This document shows positions 1 through 10,285 of a stretch of DNA of 64,000 nucleotides, in pieces. The notes under the pieces are model-generated. The model did no database searches and was not told the origin of the DNA. It saw only the letters and a list, made by a program, of their open reading frames with translations. Where the stretch lies: the NCBI GenBank assembly GCA_033816765.1, contig CM066293.1, positions 1,612,001 through 1,676,000 on the forward strand, given 5' to 3'. This DNA comes from Nothopassalora personata (lineage: Eukaryota > Ascomycota > Dothideomycetes > Mycosphaerellales > Mycosphaerellaceae). Both the position numbers and the translations under genes were made by a program. Numbering within the stretch: position 1 is the stretch's first letter; each line of letters opens with the position of its first letter.

Positions 1-1287
1 CATCGACGGTGGCAACTCCCACTTCCCAGACACCAACCGCCGCACCAAGTACCTCGCCGCGAAGGGCATTCGATTCGTCGGTTCCGGTGTCTCGGGTGGT
101 GAGGAAGGTGCCCGCTACGGCCCATCCATCATGCCGGGTGGTAACGAGGAGGCATGGCCATACATCAAGGACGTCCTCCAGAGCATCTCTGCCAAGTCTG
201 ACGGCGAGCCATGCTGTCAGTGGGTCGGCGACGAGGGTGCTGGTCATTACGTCAAGATGGTGCACAACGGTATTGAGTACGGTGACATGCAGCTGATCTG
301 CGAGGTATGTTGAGAAAGTGCAAGTCAGGAGAAGGAAGATTCTGACATCACTACTACAGGCCTACGACATCCTTAAGCGCGGTCTCGGCCTCAAGGGCAA
401 GGAGATTGCCGATGTATTCGCCAAGTGGAACAAGGGCGTGCTCGACTCTTTCCTCATCGAGATCACCCGCGATATCCTCTACTTCAACGATGACGACGGT
501 GAACCACTTGTTGAGAAGATCCTCGATGCTGCAGGTCAGAAGGGTACCGGCAAGTGGACTGCCATTAACGCGTTGGACATGGGTCAGCCAGTGACTCTCA
601 TTGGTGAGGCTGTGTTCTCGAGATGTTTGTCTTCGCTCAAGGGTGAGCGCACCCGTGCCAGCGAGAGACTCTCCGGCCCGACTCCAAAATTCGAGGGCAA
701 CAAGGAGCAATTCCTTGAGAACCTCGAGCAGGCTCTTTATGCTTCCAAGATCATCTCCTACGCACAGGGCTTCATGCTCATGCAAGCTGTAAGTAAACCC
801 AGGCAAGAGATAGAAGCAGGGATGAACGCTGATATATCGTTCACAGGCCGCCAAGGAGTACGGCTGGAAGCTCAACAAGCCAGAGATCGCCCTCATGTGG
901 CGCGGTGGCTGCATCATCCGATCCGTCTTCCTCAAGGACATCACCAGCGCCTACCGCCAGAATCCAGATCTCGAGAACCTGCTCTTCAGTGACTTCTTCC
1001 ACAGCGCCATCGACAAGGCCCAGCCAGGCTGGAGAGACGTCGTCTCCAAGGGCGCTCTCTGGGGTGTCCCAACTCCAGCTTTCTCCACCGCCCTATCCTT
1101 CTACGACGGCTTCAGGACAAAGAATCTCCCAGCCAACCTCCTCCAGGCACAGCGTGACTACTTCGGCGCTCACACTTTCCGCATCAAGCCAGAACACGCC
1201 AGCGACAAGTACCCAGAAGGCAAGGACATTCACGTCAACTGGACCGGCCGCGGTGGCAATGTTTCGGCTTCGACGTATAATGCTTAA
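1..1287 (+). CDS. gnd1: 6-phosphogluconate dehydrogenase, decarboxylating (5' end outside window)
   Basis: Third step of the oxidative pentose phosphate pathway: 6-phosphogluconate + NADP+ to ribulose 5-phosphate + CO2 + NADPH, in the cytosol. Exons are 1-304, 360-788 and 848-1287, read in frame 2 from the window edge. Introns 305-359 and 789-847 are GT-AG. The first exon carries the substrate-binding [21 protein letters not shown] segment and the catalytic block [14 protein letters not shown], with the Lys and Asn of the family. The helical C-terminal domain follows ([22 protein letters not shown]), ending in a Gly-rich NADP-contacting tail, [13 protein letters not shown]. The NADP-binding Rossmann N-terminus (roughly the first 110 residues) lies upstream of the window. 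No lesion is seen in the part present. Gene assignment is secure; the symbol is by homology. Confidence 0.97.
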
Positions 1288-2589
1288 ATGGGCTGAAGAG
1301 CTTGGTGGATGGATATGCTTATGGCCCACTGCATGCGTTATGACATGGTATATAAAATCTAGCCCACAGAGGCAGGTTGATGATGCAGATGGGTTAGGAT
1401 GGGGCCGAGGCAGTCCTCATGCCTGATGGTTGGGACTCTTTTTTGATAGACAAAGCTGCATGTAGCGAATGCTGAAATGAAATAGCAAGTGTAACGAAGA
1501 GTTTCTGTCAATTCTTATGACATTGCACTACGCAAATGCTGTGCGCGGCGTCGAAACGGCGTGCGGTTCGGATCCTGAGTGGACAGAGACCCTGCGCCTC
1601 TTTCCCCACAGGCCACTTCTTGGTTGTCCTCGCCAGCTCAAACATATGACCGCTGCATGGAAAGTTGCATGCCTCACCTCGGAAGCATTCATCTTTTATC
1701 TCAAAGAAGAACTTCCTCTCCCTCCCACTAGACCACGGTCTCGGACACCTCGTCGAGAGTAAATTTTTCCGTAGGCTCGTTGGCCGTGCCTCTGGTGAGG
1801 AGGACTCCGAGGGCCTGGATGGCTTGAGAAGGTGGATTTAGGTGTGATGAGGACAGGGGAGGCGAGAGGCGGGAAGATTTAGGGCTAGGATGTTGACTGC
1901 GTTGTGGATTTTTGTCTTGCGTTCTTCCGCCGGGCAAGCATATCGTGCTCTGTTCCTCTTGAGTACCCACACCACCTGAGGAGAGATAGATGGTGGATGG
2001 CATAGACGGAAGATGTGCCTGCCATTGGTCTGGTCAGGCGGGAGTCGTTTGTGATGCTGTTTTTGGATTTGGTGAGACGGCGGAGGTTTGGGGGGCAGAG
2101 GATGTATTGTTGCCACGGTTGTCTCTCTCTCTCGCTCTCGCTCTCTCTCTCTCTCTAGGTAAAGTCTGTGCCTGGCGTACAAAGGATAGACGCAGTAGCG
2201 GGTAATTTCTCGTCCCGCTTTGTCTTTGCTGAGTGGGATGCGATCTGCGCGATGGGCGCTGTGATCTCTGGAGCGCCGAGAATTGGCGACAAGCATAATC
2301 CCACGGTGACGCACCTTAAGAGCCGATGGGGCCGCAGGATCGAGCACCTCTATAGTTCGGCTGCGCTTTCACGCTCGGGGGCATTAGCAGGGCGTTCGAG
2401 TCTTTGTACAAACGCTCTAGAAGCCAGGCCTTGTACACGTTCATGCGACGTTTGGCCTCGTCTCGTTCTCATTGGAGTTGTACTTTCTGCCTGTTAGTAG
2501 CGATAGTTTGTAACTCTGCTCACTGGTGGGGAGCTGCCGTATCCGCGGCCGTACGTCTGGCGAAACTCGGCATGGCAATGATAGAAGTC
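1288..2589. other. Intergenic, no convincing gene; (CT)n microsatellite
   Basis: About 1.3 kb downstream of 6PGDH. The only clear structure is an imperfect CT/GCTCT microsatellite at 2121-2157. Open frames crossing it encode simple RERERE or SLSLAL runs and show no family resemblance, so none is called. Confidence 0.6.
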
Positions 2590-2886
2590 CTAGAAGAACG
2601 ACTTTCGTCCAGCGTCGTGTAGATATTGGTACAATGTCGTCCACTCGGCTTCATCGAAGGGATGATCGGTCCAGGCGGCGGCTAGACTGATCGAATGTAT
2701 GGATGTGTTGAAGTAACGGGCAATATCTGAGCAAAAGTTATCGAGGATCTGGTGTTGAGATGACGAAGCCGAGTCATAGTCTCTCAGGACTATTAATAAG
2801 GCTGGCAGCAGATCATTCACCTTGTACTGTCTTGACCGGACGGCGGCACGAATCATTATAGGTTCCTCGCCTGGTACGCGGAACAC
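2590..2886 (-). CDS. Possible exon of an unrecognised protein
   Basis: A 98-codon open frame with balanced composition (FRVPGEEPIMIRAAVRSRQ early, then LPALLIVLRDYDSASSSQHQ). It reads more like protein than the surrounding frames. The frame stays open a little upstream of the ATG (SGLVVFRVPGEEP), so this may be the last exon of a longer gene whose 5' exons I could not place. I recognise no family. It may equally be a relic, since the next 1.5 kb upstream contains two broken genes. Confidence 0.25.
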   Translation of the reverse strand: MFRVPGEEPIMIRAAVRSRQYKVNDLLPALLIVLRDYDSASSSQHQILDNFCSDIARYFNTSIHSISLAAAWTDHPFDEAEWTTLYQYLHDAGRKSFF

Positions 2887-3244
2887 GACAAGACCGCTGC
2901 ACCATGTTAGTATGAACCTGGTCTCATTTCAAATTCTAGTCACGTGTGCTCTTGCGGAGGCAGCAATGAATCCATGAATCAGCCGTCTGTATCGCTATGG
3001 AGCCGAATGTCGCTTGAGTGAATATCGTGACGTATGCAGCATGTGCAGGCTTAGTCAGCCTAACCCAGTAGCTTATATACTTCTTTCCTTCGCACTGTAG
3101 ATACTACTTCAATGCATCAGTTATCTTGCTTTTTGTATTTCTGGATCGAGGCGTCCATTACTCCAGAGGTAAGGTCCACGAGGTGGTGCATTATCTGAGT
3201 GACCTTGGGCTCCGCTGCACGCCACTGGCAGCTCGCTTGCGATA

Positions 3245-3811
3245 TTGACAGCGACGAATTTAATGTTTGTACTCTTCCGGTGTTCCGTGAGGCTGGAGAT
3301 GCGGGAAGATGCGGTAAAACGAGGAGCGAAAGCCACCGCTCAAACTGCGGCAGCATACGACCAGTTCGGCACAGGTCTGATGATGAAGCAGAGGTACGAG
3401 GAAGCCATAGAGATTTTCCAGAAGTCGATCAATATTTATAAAAGGGGGGACTGTGACATAGAGTGCCCAGAGTCGCCCATGATTGTGAATCTTGCCTGCG
3501 CCAAGTGGTTGACGCATGACTACCAGGGCGCCGCGGATCTACTTGAGGCCGGTCGACTGGCGAGAGAGCAGGCATTTGGGTTCGAAGACAAAGATTCATT
3601 TCGAATGGGCCGCTTCTATCACACATTAGGCAACGTGCGGTACGGTTAGAACAAGCTTGGCCAAAGTGATATTTGGCGTCGGCAGGCTCTGGAGCACTAT
3701 CCTGTAGCTCAGCACTGTCTCAACGACGGCCAGTACATCAAGGCAGGCGTCCTCATTGACCAGGCATTGGGCAGCTGGAACTTATTTAGTGATTCGTTCG
3801 TCAGGAGATAG
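3245..3811 (+). pseudogene. TPR-repeat protein relic (kinesin-light-chain-like TPR), in-frame stop
   Basis: The frame reads as consecutive TPR units of the fungal NLR/TPR type: AAYDQFGTGLMMKQRYEEAI, then an IYKRGD segment, AREQAFGFEDKDSF and YHTLGNVRYG. A TAG at 3647-3649 interrupts it. The same frame then continues with the next TPR helices (SDIWRRQALEHY, GQYIKAGVLIDQALGSW) to a stop at 3809-3811. CAG-to-TAG is the simplest origin of the internal stop. Sequence between the ALEHY and AQHCLNDGQY helices looks shortened compared with an intact TPR series. No start codon, effector domain or promoter can be identified. This is a fragment of a family common in filamentous fungi; the original full function is unknown. 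Confidence 0.6.
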
Positions 3812-4141
3812 CATTGGCTCAAAGCGAGGCAGCGAGGCATGGCCAGCGATTCCGTCGAATGTAGCTCCCCATCGACGGAATGCTACCGCGGTCGTGAAGT
3901 TATTGCTGTAGCTTGGCTCGCCGCCTGCGGTTGGTATTACGACGATCAGCGCATCTGGTCCACCTGGTGCCAGCTCGATGATCTTCTCGTATATGCTCTC
4001 GTTTTGAAGGTTCCCGCCAATGACGACGAGATGACCATTTTCGGGGCCGATGCAGGTTGTGTTCGTCGAGGACAGCGGATAGGCCAAAGATCTGGCCGCA
4101 AACGCGGTGCAGAGGAGGAAATGAGTAGTATAGCGGATGAT
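3782..4141 (-). pseudogene. Cyanophycinase-like (peptidase S51) N-terminal relic
   Basis: The minus-strand frame contains the family N-terminus: a hydrophobic stretch like a signal peptide (THFLLCTAFAARSLAYPLSS), then GHLVVIGGNLQNESIYEKII and ALIVVIPTAGGEPSYSNNF. This matches the first strands of fungal secreted cyanophycinase-like serine peptidases, which hydrolyse beta-aspartyl-arginine type substrates. The frame ends after about 115 codons, well before the catalytic Ser region of a family usually around 300 residues or longer. No ATG precedes the hydrophobic stretch; an upstream in-frame stop is reached first. Its 3' end overlaps the end of the convergent TPR relic by 30 bp, so the rest was probably lost in a rearrangement. 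Confidence 0.6.
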
Positions 4142-4418
4142 TAGAACCCACAGGCGGGAGCCTTATCTCTTCGTGGGCCACGGCGGCCTCCTTCTGGTAA
4201 ACATTGATCCTCTGCCCGCTGATACTACTATCACGACATTGCGGGTCGTGGTGCTGCTGGCCACGATCCTTTCCCGAGGAGGAATGTTACATTGCTAGTC
4301 TACCGCCCCTTGGCAGCCAAATGCCTGTGACGTTGCATGATATAACGAAGAATTCTGGAATTGCGAGGTTGAGATGCAGCTGAAGTCATGCCGGTGGATA
4401 TGCTAACATCGCGTGCAG

Positions 4419-4818
4419 GGTTAATCTCGAGCGAAAGGCACAAGATCTCTCACTCATCGATCTTAGCCAAGCCTTTGGAAGTGTTTTGCCGGCTTCGCGT
4501 GCCACTATTGCACAAGCACCAGTGGATGATGCCTCTGTCCGCCCCGACCAGGAAGAGCAGGCTGTACTTGAAGGCCGTAACGACAAGGAAATTTTCCGTG
4601 AAGAGGTTTACCTCCGTTCTGGTGGCATGACCGTACGAGAGGACGCATATCTCCGATCTGGTGGCATGACTATCAAGCGTGACCCGGCCGGGAAGTTTGT
4701 GAGGCTTACCTACATTCGGCAGGGATGACTATCAAGGAGAACGACAAGGGATCCCTGAGTCAGGATGCATGCCTACGCTCTGGCGGCATGATTATCGAGC
4801 GAGATCGTTCAGCGTGAC
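4419..4818 (+). pseudogene. ORF with tandem YLRSGGMTI peptide repeats, frameshifted
   Basis: A likely last exon starts after a good acceptor (TGCTAAC branch, GCGTGCAG at 4411-4418) with VNLERKAQDLSLIDLSQAFG and an acidic linker. Four copies of a short peptide motif follow: EVYLRSGGMTVRE (from 4603), DAYLRSGGMTIKRD (from 4642), EAYLHSAGMTIKEN (from 4701) and DACLRSGGMIIERD (from 4764). Copies 1-2 are in one frame, ending at 4728. Copies 3-4 lie in a different frame, ending at a TGA near 4816, so an indel of 1 or 2 nt separates them. The arrangement (EA/DA dipeptide, short core, dibasic or near-dibasic residues) resembles secreted repeat-peptide precursors such as fungal pheromone or ribosomal-peptide precursors. 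No upstream signal-peptide exon was found. Function unknown; it is probably broken. Confidence 0.4.
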
Positions 4819-5995
4819 AAAGAGCCTGCTGACATGAAAACCAGTCGCAGTGACTATGCTCTTGGTGATGACAACGCTTTCAATCCAGTATTCTTCCACG
4901 AAGCGGCCGTAAAAAGACACCATCAACGTAACGGACGCTGCAGACGCGCGAAAGGCTCGCGTGACGACCATGATGAAGTTGCATCCCAACTTCGACCTCA
5001 CCACAGATGGCTTGATGGGAAGCTGCGTGGAGCAGAGCTTCTACCTCAAGTGTGTTGGGAGACCAAAACATTGGCGTCGCGCAGAGCAAACGGGTCCTAT
5101 ATTGGTTCAGTAAGTAGAGCATGGTCAGTCTTTACCTGGAAACCAGTTGATTGGCACACATGGACAGATTTCGAGAGACTGCCGACCCGTCGAGGCTGGA
5201 CGCCGAGAACACGAAAGGGCGAATCTCACCACACTGACGGCCATGGCAAAGCGGGTGATGGCTACCATGCCGGATGTGGCGGTTCCTGCCGGATATGAAT
5301 CTGTCCTGGGACACTGACTCTGGACGGTGGTGGAGACATTCTTGCAGCTCCTATCCCAGCATAGCGGGAAAGAGCAACATGCACCGGCAGTCTGCTGTGA
5401 AGATATTCAAGTGGCAATGCTCGTCATTGCCGATGAATCCACATATCCTGACCTCGCTATCGATTTGAGGGTGTCCAGTCGACAGCTGTAGCTCTGGAGT
5501 AAGACTCGAAGATGCGGGCGGGCGGTTTCCGAGATAAGCAGACGTAGTGCAATTTTATACTGATTTCCATCCCGCCAGAATCCTAGAGAGTCCCATGCTT
5601 GAGCCTCGATAGCAGCGGCGTTCGATCGCGACTTCGACGCTGATAATCATAGTCCGGCAATGCTCTGAGCCGCTCTGTGGGCACGATGGAAGATGTCTTT
5701 CGACGGCGTCGCTGTCAGCGAGTTAGTGCACAAGGTCGCAGTAGGCGCAGGTACAATCGGGTACCCCCAGAGAAAGTGCAATGGCAAAGTCTGCAGGTCC
5801 GGAGCCCGCCATGTGAATACAAGCAATGGATGCTCTGCATGTGCCACCTCCAAATTGGCAGTGTCAGTGCCGAACACATCGACGACTGAATTGTAGGAGA
5901 ACCACGAGGGTCGTGCCGTAATACTCCAGTCTCTTTCTACGAGCCCGCATAGCAAGCTTACAAACTCTTCTAAACTACCTTGATTGTATACATCT
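4819..5995 (+). other. Degenerate, possibly once coding region
   Basis: Protein-like stretches appear in alternating frames. One reads ARKARVTTMMKLHPNFDLTT and then GSCVEQSFYLKCVG (about 4920-5075). Another reads DRFRETADPSRLDAENTKGR (about 5163-5222), and a third TAMAKRVMATMPDVAVPAGY (about 5238-5297). None forms an open gene and I recognise no family. A minus-strand open frame at 5647-5955, just beyond the dioxygenase stop, has no recognisable domain. I call no gene here. Confidence 0.35.
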
Positions 5996-7776
5996 CTACA
6001 ATGGCTCCAGCGCCCCTTGATGAGATATGCCGTATACCGGAATGGACCTCACGACGGGCTGATACCCGCCCAGGTCCTTGGCTGAAAAGAAATTGCCGTG
6101 AATCTGCGCCTTCAAATGTAGTGGCAGTTGCACTATGGCAACCGGCTCCTCGAATTTTCTGGTGTCCAGCACTACCACGTCGCTCATATTCTTGTCCCGT
6201 CGCTCCACTAGAGCCATCACCCATCCATCGCCCTCTGCTGCATCATCACTCCTTGGCACAAACACGGGCTCCTGGACCACAGAATTGTCGCCCGCGTAGA
6301 AAAATCGAGACTCGCCCGTCTTATGACTGTACATGACGAGTCCATTGAAGCCTGTGATGTTGCCTTTGTTGAACGCGACCTTTCCCGGTATAAGCACAGT
6401 CATCCAGACTATGTCATACTTGCGGGACATGAACCGCTCGTCCATCCTTGGGAACTCGCAAGGGAGATTAAGCACGACGAGCGGGTCGTCTATTATACTG
6501 CGGTCTGGCTTCGTCGGATCAATTCTCCAACGCGTGTATTCCCACGGAGGATTCTCTAAAGGCTTGGGTGCATTCTCATCATCTGACGGGAAGAATGGAA
6601 AGTGAATGTCGTGGAAGGTTGGGGTCTCGAGGAATATGTCACCCGCATCGTCTTCCCAGGCCGCGGTAGTGTGGGTCGGAACGCAGTTCTTCCAATCGTA
6701 AGATCTGACTTCACCCTGCTTCCAGCCTTTCGTTTTCGCATGATCCCAATCTCGTGGCACAACAATGAACGTCGCACCTCGCTTGTAGTCGTAAGCATAG
6801 TGGTGGCCACCCTTCTTCATGCGCTCAAGACTAGCCCCGTAAGGCCAGATGACCAGGATAATCCAGTTGGTGGTTATAGCGCAGTCGTGGATTGCGCCAG
6901 GGTTTGAATACGGCTGTTTAAGCCAGAACTCGTTGGAGATTTTCCCAGATCGGTCAATTGTATACGTCACGACGTCTGACGTAGCTAGACCCTTTGCCTC
7001 ATACCCATAAACGACCAGTTCATCACGAAATGGATCGTATTTGGGATGTGCCGTAAAAGTCTTCGCTTTGACCTGTTTGAAAGGATCATAGGTTCTCGTC
7101 TCTAGAGTGAAAGGGTCGACCGCGTACGGTAGACCGCCTTCTTTCAGTGCCAACAGGTGGCCTGCCCACCATACCAAGTTCGTGTTGGCCGTAGAGTCAA
7201 CCGCGGCTCTAACACTTAATTAGCGCTATGATTTCTATGCTCGAAACCATGTAGCATACCTCACACATGGATGATGTGTAAACGGGTTCCTGTACAGCCC
7301 GAAGAGAGACTTTCCCGCCTGACGCTCAAGCTTGAATCGCTCTGTTTCGATGTACCTCGTCTTCATATTGACCTTGCCGTCATGAAACTGGAACACCGAG
7401 ATGTTTCCATCGCCATCGACAGGCACGTTGCCTGGGTGAGGCGGGACCCCAGGGTCGACCATAACTCGATAGAAGTTGCCGTCGATCTCCTTGGGGATTT
7501 CTCCCAAGACTACAAGGTCGGACACCTCACCCTCAATACGGCTTGGTGCTGCTGGACCCGATGGATCATAGGCCGTTGGCCACTTTGACTTGAGCCCATG
7601 GTTGTACCCAACGTCGGCAACTTTTTCCTTAATATCAAGACATTAGCTCTTGGTCATGCCTAAATAGCAAACCGCAAGGGACGTACCTGTGGTGCCGGGG
7701 GATCATTTTGAGGCTGAGTGTTGGGCTCAATAGCGCTTTCGTGCTCCTTGGGCGCCTCGACCATTACCTTCGACAT
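5996..7776 (-). CDS. Carotenoid-cleavage-type dioxygenase (RPE65/lignostilbene dioxygenase family)
   Basis: Non-heme iron(II) dioxygenase predicted to cleave a carotenoid, apocarotenoid or stilbene double bond with O2. Exons on the minus strand are 7776-7687, 7627-7260 and 7208-5996; introns 7686-7628 and 7259-7209 are GT-AG and phases match. This gives 556 residues, normal for the family. The four iron-binding His expected of the fold are all visible: FTAHPKYDP (about residue 207), GAIHDCAIT (about 260), PTHTTAAWED (about 332) and QIHGNFFS (about 523). The N-terminal blade EIDGNFYRVMVDPG and the GDGNISVFQF motif are also intact. There is no signal peptide. Substrate cannot be told from sequence; lignostilbene/resveratrol-cleaving or apocarotenoid-cleaving enzymes are both possible. 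No carotenoid biosynthesis gene is next to it. It sits between a pseudogene tract and a transposon block. Confidence 0.93.
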
Positions 7777-8251
7777 CTTTCAATTGTTGTAGGATAGTTG
7801 TAGGAAGTTATAGACAGGACTTCAGCGACCTCTGTCTAATACTTATAACCTGTTCCTCAAGCCACCCAAAAAGCGACACGACTGCCGGGTCTGCGTGCCT
7901 TTAGGGGTGACCCATGGTTTCTCCGCATTCTTCTCCTACTAGAAGCGTTAGACGCAAGACAGCCAGAGTAGTCAGCGGGTGTCGACAAGCTGATAGGAAC
8001 CTGTCACGATCCGTGACCTTAGCTAGCTCAGACTCGCTGTTGGGGTTGGCTTGGCTTCGCCTAGCGCTACGCTAGGGTCCCCTAAACACTGTATGTTACG
8101 GAGTGAGATTGGAGGACTATACAGGACGTGGCACAACAGAAGGATTGAGAAATAGGTTCAAATCAAAGAGGGCCGCTGCGCCCTAGTTACGTGCACGACC
8201 GTAGGCTTCGTATAGTCGAGGACGACCGTAGCAGTAACGTGTAGTCGTATA
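7777..8251. other. Intergenic, transposon-derived sequence with GC-rich hairpin arm
   Basis: Promoter side of the dioxygenase, then a TGTCACGATCCGTGACC segment near 8000 that is itself palindromic. At 8053-8076 an arm reads GGCTTCGCCTAGCGCTACGC. An inverted, imperfect copy is found at about 9973-9998, on the other side of the TA-rich block. No open frame of note. Confidence 0.4.
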
Positions 8252-9950
8252 CAGTGATGGGAAAAGTAGTAAAGTAGTACCAAAAATAGTAGGAGTAATT
8301 AGTCAATAGTAAATACTATTTACTATCGTAATTACTATTACTCATATGTTAGGAAAATTATTACTATTACTATTCACTATTACTGTCTTACTATAATAGC
8401 AATAATTATAGTAAATAGATACCTTTTTAGACTTAATCTTACGCTCTATATAACGGATATATATACTATAATACGCTATATAAATGTATATAGTCTGTAC
8501 TAAATACTTAGTTTAGTAGCTATATCTAGTAGCTATTATACCTATAATAGTAAATAGTATTACCATATAGTTATTACTATTTACTGTTACTCTTACTATT
8601 TTATTGCTCTTACTATTATACTATTACTATAGTAATTACTATTACTCTTATAGTCCTATTAACATTACTATAACTATTTACTATTTATTCTTACTCTACA
8701 TATTACTAGTTTTATATAACTAGACAACTAGGTAACTAGTTATATAGATAGACAGATACCTACTATAAGCTAGTATAAGAGTCTTCTTTACATTTAGGGC
8801 CGGATTATATCCTTATAGTTTAAGGTGTTTAAGTTACTATTTAACATTAGCATTTAGAATATGTTATAAGTTAACCTCTATCTTACTACTATTTAAGTTT
8901 CTACTAGACTAAAGAAGCTACTACTTTATACTATAAACCTCGTTCTATAACTATCTCTAAAAGAGTATACTTATATTATATAGATTAGACTTCTTTAGAG
9001 AGTATATAGATAATAAAGAATAGGTAGTAATTAATTAGAAGTGTTATAGTCTAACTACTAAGGTTATAATATTAGTTAAACATATTAAAACTATTAGAAA
9101 TTCTCTATACTCCTAAATATAAGGAGACTTCTATACTAGCTTATAGTAGGCATCTATCTATATAACTACTTATTTAGTTATATATAACTATATACTACTA
9201 CTATAGTTATATTTAACTATATATAAAGTCTATATTTATATATATATAACTAGAGTATAGCTACTCTCTTTCACCTAATAATTAATTCTTAATTCTCGCT
9301 TTCTTCTTCTATACTACGTCCTATATAACCCTTCAATCTAAACTATAATACTTTATTACTCTCTCTTACCTCCTATTAACTAAGATAAACCCTAATTAAG
9401 TTTAACTAAGCTACTCTATAGTATAAGTTTGAAGTGTAGAAATAAAGTATATATATTTTATAAGCCTATTAATAATAAGTAGTATTTTATTATATATTAA
9501 TTATATAACATAGTTTCTTAATATTAAGAGTTTTATTAATAAAGTCTATTATAACTTTACCCTATAGTTTTATTAGTAGTATCTTAAACTATAGATAACT
9601 ATATTTAGCGTATCTTATAGCTTTATTTTATTAGTAGTATATATAAGCTCTTTAAATATAGTATAATACCTTTAGTTTTATCTATAGAAATAGGAGACTA
9701 AATTACATAGATTAACTATCTTAGCTATACTAGAGTATCTATAATTTAGCTTATTATAATATTATTATAGATATTCTTCTTTCTACTTCTTAAACTTTAG
9801 GTAGTACTTATTAAGTGTCCATTTAGGTTACCTAGATAGTAGTTAGTACTAGATAGAACTATATACTAGATAGGAATCTATACTATATAGGACTCTAGAT
9901 TGGATAAGGAAGACTTCAAGTTAGCTCAATAGTATAGAGTCGTACTAATC
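8252..9950. mobile_element. TA-rich transposon relic, 5' end like the hAT-type MITE at 24057
   Basis: The block begins with CAGTGATGGGAAAAGTAGTA, almost the terminal repeat of the bounded MITE at 24057-24618 (CAGTGTTGGGAAAAAGGTAG). It shares that element's internal TAGTAATTACTATTTACTAT motifs up to about 8700. From 8700 to about 9950 the sequence is extremely TA-rich with few CpG and no open frame above 60 codons, typical of a heavily mutated repeat. No matching 3' terminal repeat or target duplication was found, so the element is truncated or nested. Extreme TpA enrichment is consistent with repeat-induced point mutation; I judged this by eye, not by an index. Confidence 0.55.
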
Positions 9951-10002
9951 TATGTTAAATCGAGCTAGAGCGAGCCTAGCGCGTGCGCTAGGCGAAGCTA
10001 AA

Positions 10003-10285
10003 GGCACGGCAGCAGTGTGCATGTGACACTTCCAAAGGGGGCCAATGCATCGCGATACTATAGTAATTAGGCACGGCAGCAGTATGCATGTGACACCACC
10101 AAGCAGGCTGGCGGATTGGGACTCGTTGCTGCGGTAATTGGGCACGGCAGCACTGTTCATGAGACACTGCCAGCCGGATCGATGAATTGCGACACTATAG
10201 TAATCAGCACTACCAAGCAGGTCGGTAGATCGCCACCCGTTGCTGCGGCAATTGGCACGGCAGCAGAGGCCGTGGATTGCGACTC
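10003..10285. repeat. Degenerate tandem repeat, period about 67-71 bp, about 4.5 units
   Basis: Units start at 10003, 10070, 10141, about 10206 (lacking its first part) and 10254 (partial). Each full unit opens with GGCACGGCAGCA, then a CATGTGACAC or CATGAGACAC core, then a CCAAGCAGG-like stretch. Unit ends alternate between GACACTATAGTAAT-type (units 1 and 3) and GTTGCTGCGGTAATTG-type (units 2 and 4), which suggests duplication of a two-unit block. It directly abuts the right-hand GC-rich hairpin arm of the TA-rich block. Confidence 0.7.

Noticed and set aside
1838..2347. 169-codon minus-strand frame with RERERERE
   Set aside because: The frame is sustained by the CT microsatellite at 2121-2157, and the rest has no family signature.
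8128..8170. Possible tRNA B-box (GGTTCAAATC) with a TGGC-like A-box upstream
   Set aside because: No cloverleaf with a proper acceptor stem could be built around it; it lies in transposon-derived sequence.
10003..10285. Regularly spaced repeats considered as a CRISPR-like array
   Set aside because: Units are contiguous, degenerate and lack unique spacers; the genome is eukaryotic.
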